DNA from: DASTPP01 sp035762175
Lineage (GTDB): Bacteria; Myxococcota_A; Polyangia; Polyangiales; Polyangiaceae
Length of the DNA stretch: 64,000 bases
Direction of reading: 5' to 3'
Assembly: GCA_035762175.1 (NCBI GenBank)
Contig: DASTPP010000295.1
Coordinates: 1 to 64,000, forward strand
The number at the start of each line of letters is the position of its first letter. Positions within the stretch are counted from its first letter, which is position 1. Positions 36,457 through 47,022 of this stretch are shown here, piece by piece. The notes under the pieces are model-generated. The model saw nothing but the letters and a program-made list of their open reading frames with translations, did not search any database and was not told where the DNA came from. Position numbers and translations under genes: made by a program.

Positions 36457-37458
36457 TCACTCGTTCAAGAGCGCCTGGTAGTCGCGGACGAACTCGCCGA
36501 AGGCGGGCTCTTCACGCATGCAGGTCGCGAGCACGCCCATCAGGCCGCGGGCGCGCATCTGGGCGACGAGGTTTCCGAGGTAGAGCTGCACCCACTCGGC
36601 GCCGCCGCGCCCCGCGAGCCAGCGGAAGGCCCCGACCGCCTGCTCGCTCGTCTGCGCCCGCAGGCCGAGGGCGACGGTGACGGCGTAGCGGGCCGAGGGC
36701 TCGGCGGGGAAGCCGACGCGGTCGCCGCGCCCGCGCAAGACCTCGTCGATCGAGGCGAGCTTCTCGTAGAGCTGCGCGAAGGCCTCGAACTCGGCCGCCG
36801 CGCCCGGGCCGACGGCGGGGGCGACGTCGAGGCCGGCCTCGTAGAGGGCGTTCGCCATCTCCCAGGAGCGGGGCGAGGGCCAGGCCGGGCGCGCCGGGTC
36901 GAGCTTGTGCAGGAGCGTCGGTCGGTACGACAAAAACGCGAGGATGCGCTCGTGGAAGCCGGCGTCGATGCCGTAGCGGCGGAAGCTCTCGAAGTCGGGC
37001 AAGACCTCGAGGTGCACGAAGCGGTTGGCGAGCGGCGCGGGCATGTCGAAGACCGAGGCGCGGTCTTCTTTGCGGTTGCCCGCGGCCCAGATGAACCACC
37101 CGTCGGGCACGACGTACGAGCCGACCCGGCGGTCCAGGATCAACTGCTGCGCGATGCCCTGCAGCGTGGGCGGCGCCATGTTCAGCTCGTCGAGGAAGAG
37201 CACGCCGGCGCCCTCGACGGGCAGAAACTCGGGCGGCAGCCAGCGCGCGACCTTGCCCTCGGCGACGGGCAGGCCCCGCAGATCGGTCGGCGCGAGCTGC
37301 CCGAGGCGCAGGTCGATGAAGGAGAGATCGCCGTCGCGCGCGACTTGCGCGACGACGCTCGACTTGCCGACGCCGGGGGGGCCCCAGATCATCACGCTGA
37401 GGCGCAGTTGGCGGCGCACGAGGGCGGCGAGGTAGGTGCGAAGATCGGTGGGTGTCAT
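36457..37458 (-). CDS. MoxR-family AAA+ ATPase
   Basis: This 333-residue ATPase has Walker A GPPGVGKSS at 26-34, Walker B FLDE at 87-90 and a sensor 1 Asn127 in WAAGNRKED. The MoxR hallmark LRGLPVAEGK and SPRSWEMANALYEAG (sensor 2 Arg region) are present. The ATG at 37458 overlaps the stop of the upstream repeat protein (ATGA), so translation is coupled. With the downstream VWA protein it forms a MoxR-VWA pair, presumably remodelling a client protein or complex; the client may be one of the neighbouring repeat proteins. Confidence 0.94.
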   Translation of the reverse strand: MTPTDLRTYLAALVRRQLRLSVMIWGPPGVGKSSVVAQVARDGDLSFIDLRLGQLAPTDLRGLPVAEGKVARWLPPEFLPVEGAGVLFLDELNMAPPTLQGIAQQLILDRRVGSYVVPDGWFIWAAGNRKEDRASVFDMPAPLANRFVHLEVLPDFESFRRYGIDAGFHERILAFLSYRPTLLHKLDPARPAWPSPRSWEMANALYEAGLDVAPAVGPGAAAEFEAFAQLYEKLASIDEVLRGRGDRVGFPAEPSARYAVTVALGLRAQTSEQAVGAFRWLAGRGGAEWVQLYLGNLVAQMRARGLMGVLATCMREEPAFGEFVRDYQALLNE

Positions 37459-38717
37459 GGGCGTCCGAGGGAGCGGGCGAGGGCGCCGGCGTGCGAGGCG
37501 ACGCGGGCGCCGATCGACGCAAGGGCCCTTGGGTTGTCGCCCCGGTTGACCGAGGGGCCCCCGGGCGGTCGACCCGGTCGCCGGAGGGGCCCCCGGGGCG
37601 GTCGCCCCGAAGGGCGCAAGCCGCGCGGGGCCGCCCGGGGGCCGGGGGTGCGTGGTCGCGATGCCTCGTCGTGCGGCCCGACGTGAGGTCGGACAAAGGG
37701 GCACGGGGCGAGGGCTTTAGATAACCCGTCTTTGCGCGCTGGCAAGTCGCCTGCCGCGCCTTGCTTCGCGAGCCGCTCTCGGGCGGCGGTGCGATGGCGG
37801 GCGACGGGCGCGTGAGAGAGCCGCTCGAGGGCGACGGGGGGGGTGTTGGGGTTGTCGAGCAGGGCGCGGCGCACGCCCCCATCGAGGGAGAACGAGAGGC
37901 GGGCGAGCAGGTCGGGATCTTCGGCGTGGCGCGCGAGGGCGGCGCGGACGCCCGGGTCGGGGTCGGCGGCGAGGCGGCGCGCGAGGCGCGGGGGCAGGTC
38001 GGGGCGGGCGGCGACGGCGGCCCGGACGTCGGCCTGCTCGCTCGAGGCGAGGGCCTCGACGAGGGCCGGGGGCAGCGCCAAGTTGCCGGCGACGGACGGC
38101 AGGACGTCAGACATGGCGGCGAGCGCCTCGAGCGTCGCGAGGGGCGCCGAGGGGTTGGCGGCGACGAGCTTGCGCAGCAGGAGGCGCGCGTAGGGGGCCT
38201 GGCCCGTGTAGGCGGCGCGGCCGAGGCGGGCGAGCGCGGCGCCCGGGGCGGCGGGGTTGGCGGCGAGGGCGGTGCGCACGATGTCGGCGTCGTCGCCGGC
38301 CAGGCGCAGCAGGGCGGCGGCGGGGGCGCGCCGCGAGCCCGCGACCGCGCGCCGGACGTGCGGGCTCGGGTGGCGCGCGGCGGGCTCGAACCAGTCGGGC
38401 GGCAGCTCGGGCCGGGCGAGCAGCGCGCAGAGGCCGTTGACGGGCGCGGAGGCGAGCAGCGACGGGTTCTCGAGCAGCAGGAGCGGCAGGGCGGGGTTCG
38501 CCGCCACCTCGGCGGCGTAGGTCTGGGCGAGCGCGAAGAGCAGCGCGGGCGGCGCGTTCGGGTTGCCGGCCAGGGCGCCGAGCACGGCGCGGTCGCGCGG
38601 GTCGCGGGCGCGGGCTCGCTCGGGCGCGAGGAGGGCGCCGGCGATGCGCTCGAGGTCGGCGCCGGGCGTCGCGTGGTCGCGGGCGCGGGCGAGCAGCTCG
38701 GTGAGATCTAGCGCCAT
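37455..38717 (-). CDS. LRV/HEAT-like repeat protein; C-terminal tail doubtful
   Basis: About 310 residues consist of 20-25-residue helical repeats with the LRV-like pattern NPNAPPALLFALA, AANPAAPGAALARLG and ARPDLPPRLARRLAADPDPGVRAALARH. Such solenoids bind proteins. After the last repeat (about 37750) the sequence turns Pro/Arg/Gly-rich with an in-frame TTA, and a TAA lies out of frame at about 37720. The last 85 codons may therefore not be translated. As written, its stop overlaps the MoxR start. The ATG overlaps the end of the HEAT-AKR gene by 10 bp. Confidence 0.8.
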   Translation of the reverse strand: MALDLTELLARARDHATPGADLERIAGALLAPERARARDPRDRAVLGALAGNPNAPPALLFALAQTYAAEVAANPALPLLLLENPSLLASAPVNGLCALLARPELPPDWFEPAARHPSPHVRRAVAGSRRAPAAALLRLAGDDADIVRTALAANPAAPGAALARLGRAAYTGQAPYARLLLRKLVAANPSAPLATLEALAAMSDVLPSVAGNLALPPALVEALASSEQADVRAAVAARPDLPPRLARRLAADPDPGVRAALARHAEDPDLLARLSFSLDGGVRRALLDNPNTPPVALERLSHAPVARHRTAARERLAKQGAAGDLPARKDGLSKALAPCPFVRPHVGPHDEASRPRTPGPRAAPRGLRPSGRPPRGPLRRPGRPPGGPSVNRGDNPRALASIGARVASHAGALARSLGRP

Positions 38718-41242
38718 CGGACGAGCTCGAAGAATTCTCGGTTCTCTTGGTAGACGCGATCGCCCCAGGCGCGCAGCGCGTCGAGGCGCCCGGGCGGGAG
38801 CGCCGGCGACTCGAGGACGGCCAGGTTCTCGCGCAGCTGCGCGACGTTTCGCGGCCCCGAAATGCAGCACGAAACGCCCGGCTGCGCGAGCGAATAACGG
38901 TAGAGGTCGGCGGCCGAGGGGCGCTCGCCCGCGCCGGGCCGGAGCAGGCGGCCGTAGCAGAGGTTGCTGAAGGTGAGCACGCCCGCCCCCTGCGCGAGCG
39001 CCCTCGGGAAGACCTCGCCCTCGGCGCCGCGGTGGGCGGCGCTGTGGCGCACCATCAGCGCGGGCCAGCCCTCGTCGGCGGCGCGGGCGGCGAGATCGCG
39101 GCGGTGCGTCGAGAGGGCGAAGGTCTTCACCTTGCCCGCCTCGCGCAGGCGGGCGAGCGCCTCGGCGACGCCGTCGCTCAGGCGCGCTGGCGAGCGGACC
39201 CAGAAGAGCACGAAGACGTCGACGGCCTCGACGCCGAGCGCGCTCAGGGCGTGCTCGGCGTCGCGGCGCACCGCGCGCGGCTCGGCCTCGAAGCTGCCCG
39301 CGATGAGCGAGAGCGAGGCGCGGCGGGCGGAGGGCAGGCGGCGCAGAAAGTGCGTCTGCCCCTCGTAGGTGGGCTCCCAGAAGAAGAGGCGGGCGCCGCG
39401 CCCGAGGGCCTCGTCGAAGGCCTCGGGCGGCAGGCCGTAGCGGCCCGAGATGGCGAGCGGCGGCAGGCGCAGGCCCGTCGCCCCGAGGGGCCGCTCGGCC
39501 GCGGGGGCGGGGGGCGCGGGCGCCTCGTCGGCCGCGAGCACGGGGCGCCGGGCCCAGCGCCGCTCGCGCGCCTCGAGGGTGGGTCGGTTGTACAAGAAGG
39601 GCGAGTCGCTCGGCTCGACCTCGGCCCGCACGGGGGTGGTCGCGGCCGGCTCGCCGGCGCCCCCCAGCGCGAGGCGCGCGGTCGGCAGGCCGAGCAGCGA
39701 CGCGGCCCGGGCGAGCACGCGGAAGCTCGGTTCGCGCTCGGGCTCGGCCAGCAGCGCCTCGGCCGAGGCCCGGTCGAGCGCCGCGGCGCGCACGCGGTCG
39801 TCGCCGTCGACCGAGAGCGCCTCGAGCGCGCGGGCGGCGGCCGGCGGCAGCGAGGAGCGCCCCCGGGCGAGCAACGCCGTCGCGACGGCCGCCCGCGTCT
39901 GCGCGTCGTCGTCGGCGAGCGCCTCGAGCGCGGCCGCCTCGCACTCGACCGCCTCGCCGCGCGCGGCGCGGGCGGCCGCGTACGCGCGGCGCCAGGCGGG
40001 CCCCCCCTCGGGCCGGACCCGCGCGGCGACGAGGGCCCAGGGCGCGCGCCGCACGCCCTCGAGGGCCGCGGCCCGGACCGCCTCGTCGCCGTCGCCGAGC
40101 GCGTCGAAGAGCAGCGGCTCGTCGCCCGAAGCGGCGAGGCGGCGGGCGGCAGCGAGGCGCGGCGCGCGGTCTTCGTGCGCGAGCAGCGACGCGGCCCGGG
40201 CCGCGAAGGGCCCGCCGCCCGCGTGCGTCGCGGCCCAGGCGAGCGCGGCGGCGGGCGCGGCGGGCGCATCGAACAGTGTCGCGGCGACCGCCTCGCGCCG
40301 GGGCGGGTCGAGCCGACCGAGCGTCGCGTCGACCGTCTCGCGGACGAAAGGGCGGCGGGGCTCGCCGAGCAGCGCCACGACGTGCACGAAGTCTTCGGGG
40401 CGCCCCGCGCGCTCGAGCAAGGCGGCGGCCCAGGCGCGCAGGCGCAGGGCGCACTCGTTGTACGGGCGGCTCTCTTGGAAGGCGAGCAACTCGGCCACGA
40501 GCGGGCCCCCCGAGGCGAGCACCCCCTGCCCTTCGCGGCGCACGTTCTCGAGCAACACTGCCGGGTCGTCGTCCCAGTAAGGGGGGCGCGGCGGCGCCGC
40601 GGCGAGCGCGCCGGGCCCGCCCTCGCCGAGGCGGACGCCGGCGCGCCGCGCCAAGTACTCGAGCGCCCCGCGCTCGGTGTCGCCGAGCGGCCCGAGGGCC
40701 CGGAGCGCGCCCCCGAGCGCCGCCAGCGTCGCGGCCGGCGCGCCCGGGCCGACCCCCGGGCCCCGGGGCGGCGGGGCCATGAGCAAGCGCAGCGCGTCGC
40801 GGCGGACGCGCCAGACCGGATCGCCGAGCGCGTGCACGATCGACGCGGCGAGGGCCGGCGGCAGCCTCGCCAGCGCGCGCAAGGCGGCCAGGCGCACCAC
40901 GGGCGCCTCGTCGCGGCGCACCCGCTCGGTCAGCGCCGGCGCGCAGGTCGCGTCGGCGCGCCCGATGAGCGCGCGCGCCGCCTCGCTGCGCAAGGCCGGC
41001 GCGGGGGCGTCGAGGGCGTCGCGCAGGGCCTCGCGAGCGCGCGGGCCCCCGCGCCCGCCGAGCGCCCGCAGCGCGGCCACCCCCGCGGCCAGCAGCCGCC
41101 CGTCGGCCGCGGCGCGCTCGGCGAGGTGGCAGAGGCCCTCGACCAGGCCCGGGCCGTCGAGCTTGCACGAGCGCCTCGCGGCCGCCTCCGCGGTCTCGGC
41201 GTCGAGCATCTCGTAGGCGAGTCGGCGGGCGCGCCCGTACAT
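38708..41242 (-). CDS. HEAT-repeat protein fused to a degenerate aldo-keto reductase domain
   Basis: This 844-residue protein has about 560 residues of HEAT-like helical repeats (ALRDALDAPAPALRSEAARALIGRA; RRDEAPVVRLAALRALARL), then an aldo-keto reductase (AKR) domain at about 584-844. The AKR fold is clear from GLRLPPLAISGRYG, EALARLREAGKVKTFALSTH and SCCISGPRNVAQLRENLAVLE. The catalytic tetrad is mostly lost: the Asp position reads FFWEP, Tyr626 remains, the Lys strand reads SLIAGSF and the His position reads LFWVRSP. It is probably a non-catalytic or altered AKR. The start ATG has GAGGGG upstream; GTG 41260 is an alternative. It opens the MoxR chain. Confidence 0.88.
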   Translation of the reverse strand: MYGRARRLAYEMLDAETAEAAARRSCKLDGPGLVEGLCHLAERAAADGRLLAAGVAALRALGGRGGPRAREALRDALDAPAPALRSEAARALIGRADATCAPALTERVRRDEAPVVRLAALRALARLPPALAASIVHALGDPVWRVRRDALRLLMAPPPRGPGVGPGAPAATLAALGGALRALGPLGDTERGALEYLARRAGVRLGEGGPGALAAAPPRPPYWDDDPAVLLENVRREGQGVLASGGPLVAELLAFQESRPYNECALRLRAWAAALLERAGRPEDFVHVVALLGEPRRPFVRETVDATLGRLDPPRREAVAATLFDAPAAPAAALAWAATHAGGGPFAARAASLLAHEDRAPRLAAARRLAASGDEPLLFDALGDGDEAVRAAALEGVRRAPWALVAARVRPEGGPAWRRAYAAARAARGEAVECEAAALEALADDDAQTRAAVATALLARGRSSLPPAAARALEALSVDGDDRVRAAALDRASAEALLAEPEREPSFRVLARAASLLGLPTARLALGGAGEPAATTPVRAEVEPSDSPFLYNRPTLEARERRWARRPVLAADEAPAPPAPAAERPLGATGLRLPPLAISGRYGLPPEAFDEALGRGARLFFWEPTYEGQTHFLRRLPSARRASLSLIAGSFEAEPRAVRRDAEHALSALGVEAVDVFVLFWVRSPARLSDGVAEALARLREAGKVKTFALSTHRRDLAARAADEGWPALMVRHSAAHRGAEGEVFPRALAQGAGVLTFSNLCYGRLLRPGAGERPSAADLYRYSLAQPGVSCCISGPRNVAQLRENLAVLESPALPPGRLDALRAWGDRVYQENREFFELVRWR

Positions 41243-41315
41243 GGCCCCTCGAAGGTACACGCAAAGCCGGCGCGGGCGAGGGCGTTCCCCCGTGCCGCCC
41301 GGGCCGCGCTCGCGC

Positions 41316-41321
41316 TACGCT
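41316..41321 (+). promoter_or_regulatory. Candidate -10 element (TACGCT) of the plus-strand HEAT gene
   Basis: TACGCT preceded by GC ends seven bases before the ATG at 41329, in the 86-bp divergent gap between two HEAT-repeat genes. Confidence 0.4.
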
Positions 41322-41328
41322 GCGGGCC

Positions 41329-43263
41329 ATGACGACGGCGCTCGAGACGCTCGACGCTCGCTGCCTGGCCCTCGCCTCGATCGGGGCGGCGAGGCCGCCC
41401 TCGGCCGGCGAGCTCGATGATCTGCGCAAGGCGCTGGGCGCCGAGGCGTCGCCCCTGCGCACCACCGCGGCGCGCGCGCTCGGGGCGCTGCTCGCGCGTG
41501 GCGCCCTCGGCGAGCAACCGGCCGACGCGATCTCGCGCGAGCTCGCCGAGATCGCCGCCCGCGACCCCCACCTGTGGACTCGCCACGCGGCCGCCGCGGC
41601 CCTCTCCCACGCGACGGGCGCGGCGCTCGCGGCGCTCGAGACCACCCTTCGGGGCGACGACGCCGGCGCACGCGAGCGGGCGGCGCGTGCCATCGGCCAC
41701 TGGGGCCGCGGCGACCCCGACGCTATCGTGGGCCAGCCGCCCGCCCCGCGCGCGCGGCTCGCCGAGCTCGCGCTCGCCGCGGCGCTCGGCGATGAGCACC
41801 ACGGCGTGCGCAGCGCGGCGGCCGAAGCGCTGGGCGCCCTGCCCGGGCTCGGCCCCTCGGTCGGCGCCCTCGCGGCCCTGGCGCGCGGCCCCGCCCCGGT
41901 GGGCCTGCGCGTCGCCGCCCTCGGCGCCCTCGGCGACGCGGGCGCCCTCGACCACGACGCGGCCTTCGAGGCCCTCGAGGCGACGCTGACGGGCCCCTCC
42001 CGCGTCGCGCCGGCGCCCGTCGAGGGCGCCCCGGCCGCGCACGAAGTGCCGCCGGCCGGCAAAGGCGCCCCGGCCGCGCACGAAGCGCCGCCGGCCGACG
42101 AGAGCGAGCAGCTCCTCGTCGCCGCCCTCGAGGCCCTGGCCGCCGTGCGCCGCCCCGACCGAGCGGCGCGCCTGCTGGCGCCCCTGCTCGGCCTCTTGCG
42201 CTCGTACGTCGGGCCCGAGGGGGTACGCATCGCGGCCCTGCGCGCGCTCGCGTCGTTCGGCGCCGAGGCGGCCCCGGCGCTCGACGAGGTGCTCGTGGCG
42301 GCGGGGCACCGCACGTGGGCCCTGCGCGAGCAGGCCGTCGAGACCTTCGGCGAGATCGCCGCCGGCGACCCCTCGCTCGCCGAAGCGCGCCTGCCGGCGC
42401 TCGTGTCGTCGGCCTCGTCGGGTGAGCGCTACATCGGCCTGCGCGTGCTCTTCCGCCTCGGCGCCTTGCCCGAGGGCCTCGCGCCCGCGGTCTGGGCCGT
42501 CGCGCTCGACGACCACGACGCGCGCACGCGCGAGCTCGCCCGCGAGGTCCTCGGCAAGGGGCTGGGGCCGGCCGGCGCCCTGCCCGCGCGGCTGGGCGAG
42601 TCGCTCGGCAGCGCGCGCCCCGCCGTGCGCGCCCGCGCGGCCGACCTCGCCCGGCGCCTCGGGCCGGCCGCCTCGCCCTTGGTGCCCGCGCTCGTCGGGG
42701 CCCTGCCCGACCCGAGCCGCAAGGTGCGGCGGTCGGCGGTCGAGGCCCTCGGCGCGATCGGCGCCGCCGCGCTGCCGGGCGTGCCGCCGGCGCTGCGGCG
42801 CGTCTTCGAGGGCGAGGGCAGCGTCGCCCAGGCGGCGCGGGCCTCGCTCAAGGCGCTCGCGCCCAAGCTCGGGCCCGACCTGCGCGCGCGGGTCACCGCC
42901 GCCGTCGAGCGGGGGACGGGCGAGGTGCTCTTGCTCGAGCTGCTCGATCGGGGCCTGCCCGCGGACGCCGAGGCCGAGTTTCTGCGGGCGGCGCACGCCC
43001 GCGCCCGCTGGCACGGGTCGATCTGCCCCGACCCGCCCGACGGCGCGCCCGCCGCGGCGCCCGCCCCCCCCGACGGCGAGCCTGCCGCCTCCGAAGCGCC
43101 GGCCGCTCCGGCCGCGCGCCGAGCGGCGCTCGCCGCGCTCGCCGCCGCCGACGAGGCCGCCGGCCGCCGAAAGCGCCCCGACACCGGGCCCGGCGCGCGC
43201 CAGCGCGAGGCGGCCTGGCTGCTGGCCTTCGCCGTCCGCGGGCTCATGAACGAGGGGGGCTGA
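41329..43263 (+). CDS. HEAT-repeat protein
   Basis: This 644-residue protein is almost entirely HEAT-type helical repeats, for example RTTAARALGALLARGALG, HGVRSAAAEALGALPGLGPSV and RKVRRSAVEALGAIGAAALPGV. A short linker repeat (GAPAAHEVPPAGK, GAPAAHEAPPAD) interrupts it near 230-255. The C-terminus is Pro/Ala-rich then basic. No catalytic domain is seen; it is probably a scaffold. It is divergent from the HEAT-AKR gene, suggesting a shared role with the MoxR/VWA chain. argS follows 58 bp downstream. Confidence 0.88.
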   Translation: MTTALETLDARCLALASIGAARPPSAGELDDLRKALGAEASPLRTTAARALGALLARGALGEQPADAISRELAEIAARDPHLWTRHAAAAALSHATGAALAALETTLRGDDAGARERAARAIGHWGRGDPDAIVGQPPAPRARLAELALAAALGDEHHGVRSAAAEALGALPGLGPSVGALAALARGPAPVGLRVAALGALGDAGALDHDAAFEALEATLTGPSRVAPAPVEGAPAAHEVPPAGKGAPAAHEAPPADESEQLLVAALEALAAVRRPDRAARLLAPLLGLLRSYVGPEGVRIAALRALASFGAEAAPALDEVLVAAGHRTWALREQAVETFGEIAAGDPSLAEARLPALVSSASSGERYIGLRVLFRLGALPEGLAPAVWAVALDDHDARTRELAREVLGKGLGPAGALPARLGESLGSARPAVRARAADLARRLGPAASPLVPALVGALPDPSRKVRRSAVEALGAIGAAALPGVPPALRRVFEGEGSVAQAARASLKALAPKLGPDLRARVTAAVERGTGEVLLLELLDRGLPADAEAEFLRAAHARARWHGSICPDPPDGAPAAAPAPPDGEPAASEAPAAPAARRAALAALAAADEAAGRRKRPDTGPGARQREAAWLLAFAVRGLMNEGG

Positions 43264-43306
43264 GGGGCGCGCCCGGCCCCACTTCCCGGCCGGCCCCGGG
43301 GCCCGC

Positions 43307-43312
43307 TACTAT
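43307..43312 (+). promoter_or_regulatory. Candidate -10 element (TACTAT) of argS
   Basis: TACTAT preceded by GC ends nine bases before the argS ATG and is the best -10 match to the general consensus in the window. Confidence 0.45.
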
Positions 43313-43321
43313 GCGCGGCCG

Positions 43322-45043
<1,722 letters not shown>

Positions 45044-45069
45044 CGCCGCCCGCCGGCCCGAGGGAGACA

Positions 45070-45828
45070 ATGCGCACCACACCTCCCGCCTTGCTCGTCG
45101 CCGCCGCGCTCGCCGCGGCCGCCGCCGCCGGCTGCGCCGGCGGGCCGGTCGTCGCCTACGTGGCCTCGCCCCACGATCGCTACGACCACAACCGCACCCG
45201 CCGCATCGTCTACGCCCCCGCGCCCAACGTCGGCGCGGGGCCGGTCGGCCCGCTCAAGGTGCGCAAGCAAGACTACGCCCCGCAGCCCGGCCGCCCCTTC
45301 AACGGCACGCTCGTCGTCGACGCCGACGCCCCGCCGCCGCCCGCCCCGCTCGACGGGCTGCCCGACGCGCGGCTCGTGCCCGTCTTCGCGGGCCTCGTCC
45401 TGCCCCTCGACCCGAGCCCCCCCCAGGGCTGCGCCCCGCCCGACTGCCTGAGCGACCGCGACGATCTGGTCGACTACCTCGCCACGGGCCCCCTCGCCCA
45501 GGCCGGCGTCGAGCCCGCGGCGGCCGCGGGCAACGTCGACGAGGCCCGCCAGCGCTACGCCCCCGTGCTCGACCTGCTCGGGCGGCGCGACGCCCTCGCG
45601 GGCGGCCCCGAGCGGCTCGAGGCGCGCCTGCGGGGCCTCGACGTGACCTGGGCCGACCGCGTCGTCGACGGGCGCTACCCGGCCGCCGCCTTCGCCTCCG
45701 TCGCCGCCTTCCGCTACGGCGACTTCTGGTTCGTCCTCTACCGGCTCGCCGGCCAGCCCGCCTACACCAGGCTGGTCGCGGCACCGGCCGACGGCCACCA
45801 CGCGTTCCTGAAGAAGAAACAGCCCTGA
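45070..45828 (+). CDS. Lipoprotein of unknown function
   Basis: This 252-residue protein starts at an ATG behind GGGAG. The signal is Ala-rich with lipidated Cys at about 22 (AAAAAGCAGG). The mature part includes a Pro-rich segment (DADAPPPPAPLDGLPDARLVPVF) and CAPPDCLSDRDDLVDYL with a likely disulfide pair. The C-terminal half is alpha/beta and ends FLKKKQP. It follows argS by 26 bp but has no obvious link to it. No family is recognised. Confidence 0.75.
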   Translation: MRTTPPALLVAAALAAAAAAGCAGGPVVAYVASPHDRYDHNRTRRIVYAPAPNVGAGPVGPLKVRKQDYAPQPGRPFNGTLVVDADAPPPPAPLDGLPDARLVPVFAGLVLPLDPSPPQGCAPPDCLSDRDDLVDYLATGPLAQAGVEPAAAAGNVDEARQRYAPVLDLLGRRDALAGGPERLEARLRGLDVTWADRVVDGRYPAAAFASVAAFRYGDFWFVLYRLAGQPAYTRLVAAPADGHHAFLKKKQP

Positions 45829-45882
45829 GGGGCCCCGCCCGGCGCCGCCGCGCCGGCACGACGAACGGGGAGGAGCCTACCC

Positions 45883-46983
45883 ATGAACGCGCACGACGAG
45901 GTGGCCGCCGCCATCCTGAGGGCCGCCGCCCACCCGCGCGCCGAGCTCCGGCTGCTCGGCCGCCTGAACGACCCGCTCGTCGGCAACGGCGGCAACCGCC
46001 GCGACGTCTTCTTCTTCGTCCCCGACCTGCACCTTTTGTCGGCGCGCGCGCGGGCGCGCTACGGCTACGGCTTCAACCACGAGCCGGGCGCGCTGCTCGC
46101 CCGCGTGCTCGGCGAGCTCGCCGGCCTCGCCGAGTCGTGGGACGACAGCGGCCGCCACAAGCTCGTCGCCATCCAGCTCGGCGACTTCTTCGACCTGTGG
46201 CGCGAGCTCGGCCCGGTCAACCCGATCTCGTCGATCGCCGATGACGCGCACGGGGCCCTGCGCGACCTGCTCTACCGCGGCGTCCACCGCGGGCGCCCCT
46301 GCCTGAAGGCGACGATGCTGCTCGGCAACCACGACACGCAGAGCGGCGTGCCGCTGCCCGAAATACCCTTCCAGCTCAAGGCCTTCAACCGCAGCGCCGA
46401 CGAGCGCCCCTTCCTCTTCGCGACCCACGGCGACGCGTTCGACGTCCTCGAGAACGTCGTGCCCGACCCCATCCAAGAGTTCGTCGTCTACTTCCTCGGC
46501 ACGCTGCACGCCGCCTCGAAGTACCCCGTGGGCAGCTGGGGCGGCGCGGCCGCCTGGGTCAACCGCCCGCCCAGCGAGCTCGGCCAGGCGATCACGCAGC
46601 CCGACCACGCGCTCGCCACCGAGGGCGCCGTCGCCGCGGCGCCCGGCGCCGCCCTGCCCGACCGGCTCTGCGAGATCGTCGAGCCCGACCACGGCGAGCA
46701 CCGCTTCGCCGACTTCTACCGCGCCATCGGGCAGGCCGCGCTCGCCTACCCGAGCGCGTCGGCCCTGCGCGTGGCGGTCTGCGGCCACACCCACCACGCC
46801 GCGCTGCTGCTCTGCGAGCCGCCGGCCGGCCGCCCCCTCGTGCTGCTCGACGCCGGCGCCTGGATCGAGCGCTGCACCTACACGACCGACGACGGCGAAG
46901 AGCGGACCGAGCCGAGCGCGCAGCTCGGGGTCATTCACGGCAACGACGTCAGGCTCTATCAGATAAGCTTCCCCGCCCCCTGA
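45883..46983 (+). CDS. Metallophosphoesterase
   Basis: This 366-residue protein carries the calcineurin-like phosphoesterase motifs in order: DLH (48-50), GDFFD (100-104), LGNHD (147-151), THGDAF and GHTHHA (near 305). It should be a binuclear metal phosphatase or nuclease; the substrate is unknown. No signal peptide is present. The ATG follows GAGGAG at good spacing. Confidence 0.92.
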   Translation: MNAHDEVAAAILRAAAHPRAELRLLGRLNDPLVGNGGNRRDVFFFVPDLHLLSARARARYGYGFNHEPGALLARVLGELAGLAESWDDSGRHKLVAIQLGDFFDLWRELGPVNPISSIADDAHGALRDLLYRGVHRGRPCLKATMLLGNHDTQSGVPLPEIPFQLKAFNRSADERPFLFATHGDAFDVLENVVPDPIQEFVVYFLGTLHAASKYPVGSWGGAAAWVNRPPSELGQAITQPDHALATEGAVAAAPGAALPDRLCEIVEPDHGEHRFADFYRAIGQAALAYPSASALRVAVCGHTHHAALLLCEPPAGRPLVLLDAGAWIERCTYTTDDGEERTEPSAQLGVIHGNDVRLYQISFPAP

Positions 46984-47022
46984 GCGCCCGGCGCCCCCGC
47001 CGTCGGCCGCGGGCGGCCCGGC

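Noticed and set aside
37455..42314. 1,619-codon minus-strand frame
   Set aside because: Most of it lies out of frame with the HEAT-AKR gene; only the last part (from 38717) is the LRV protein.
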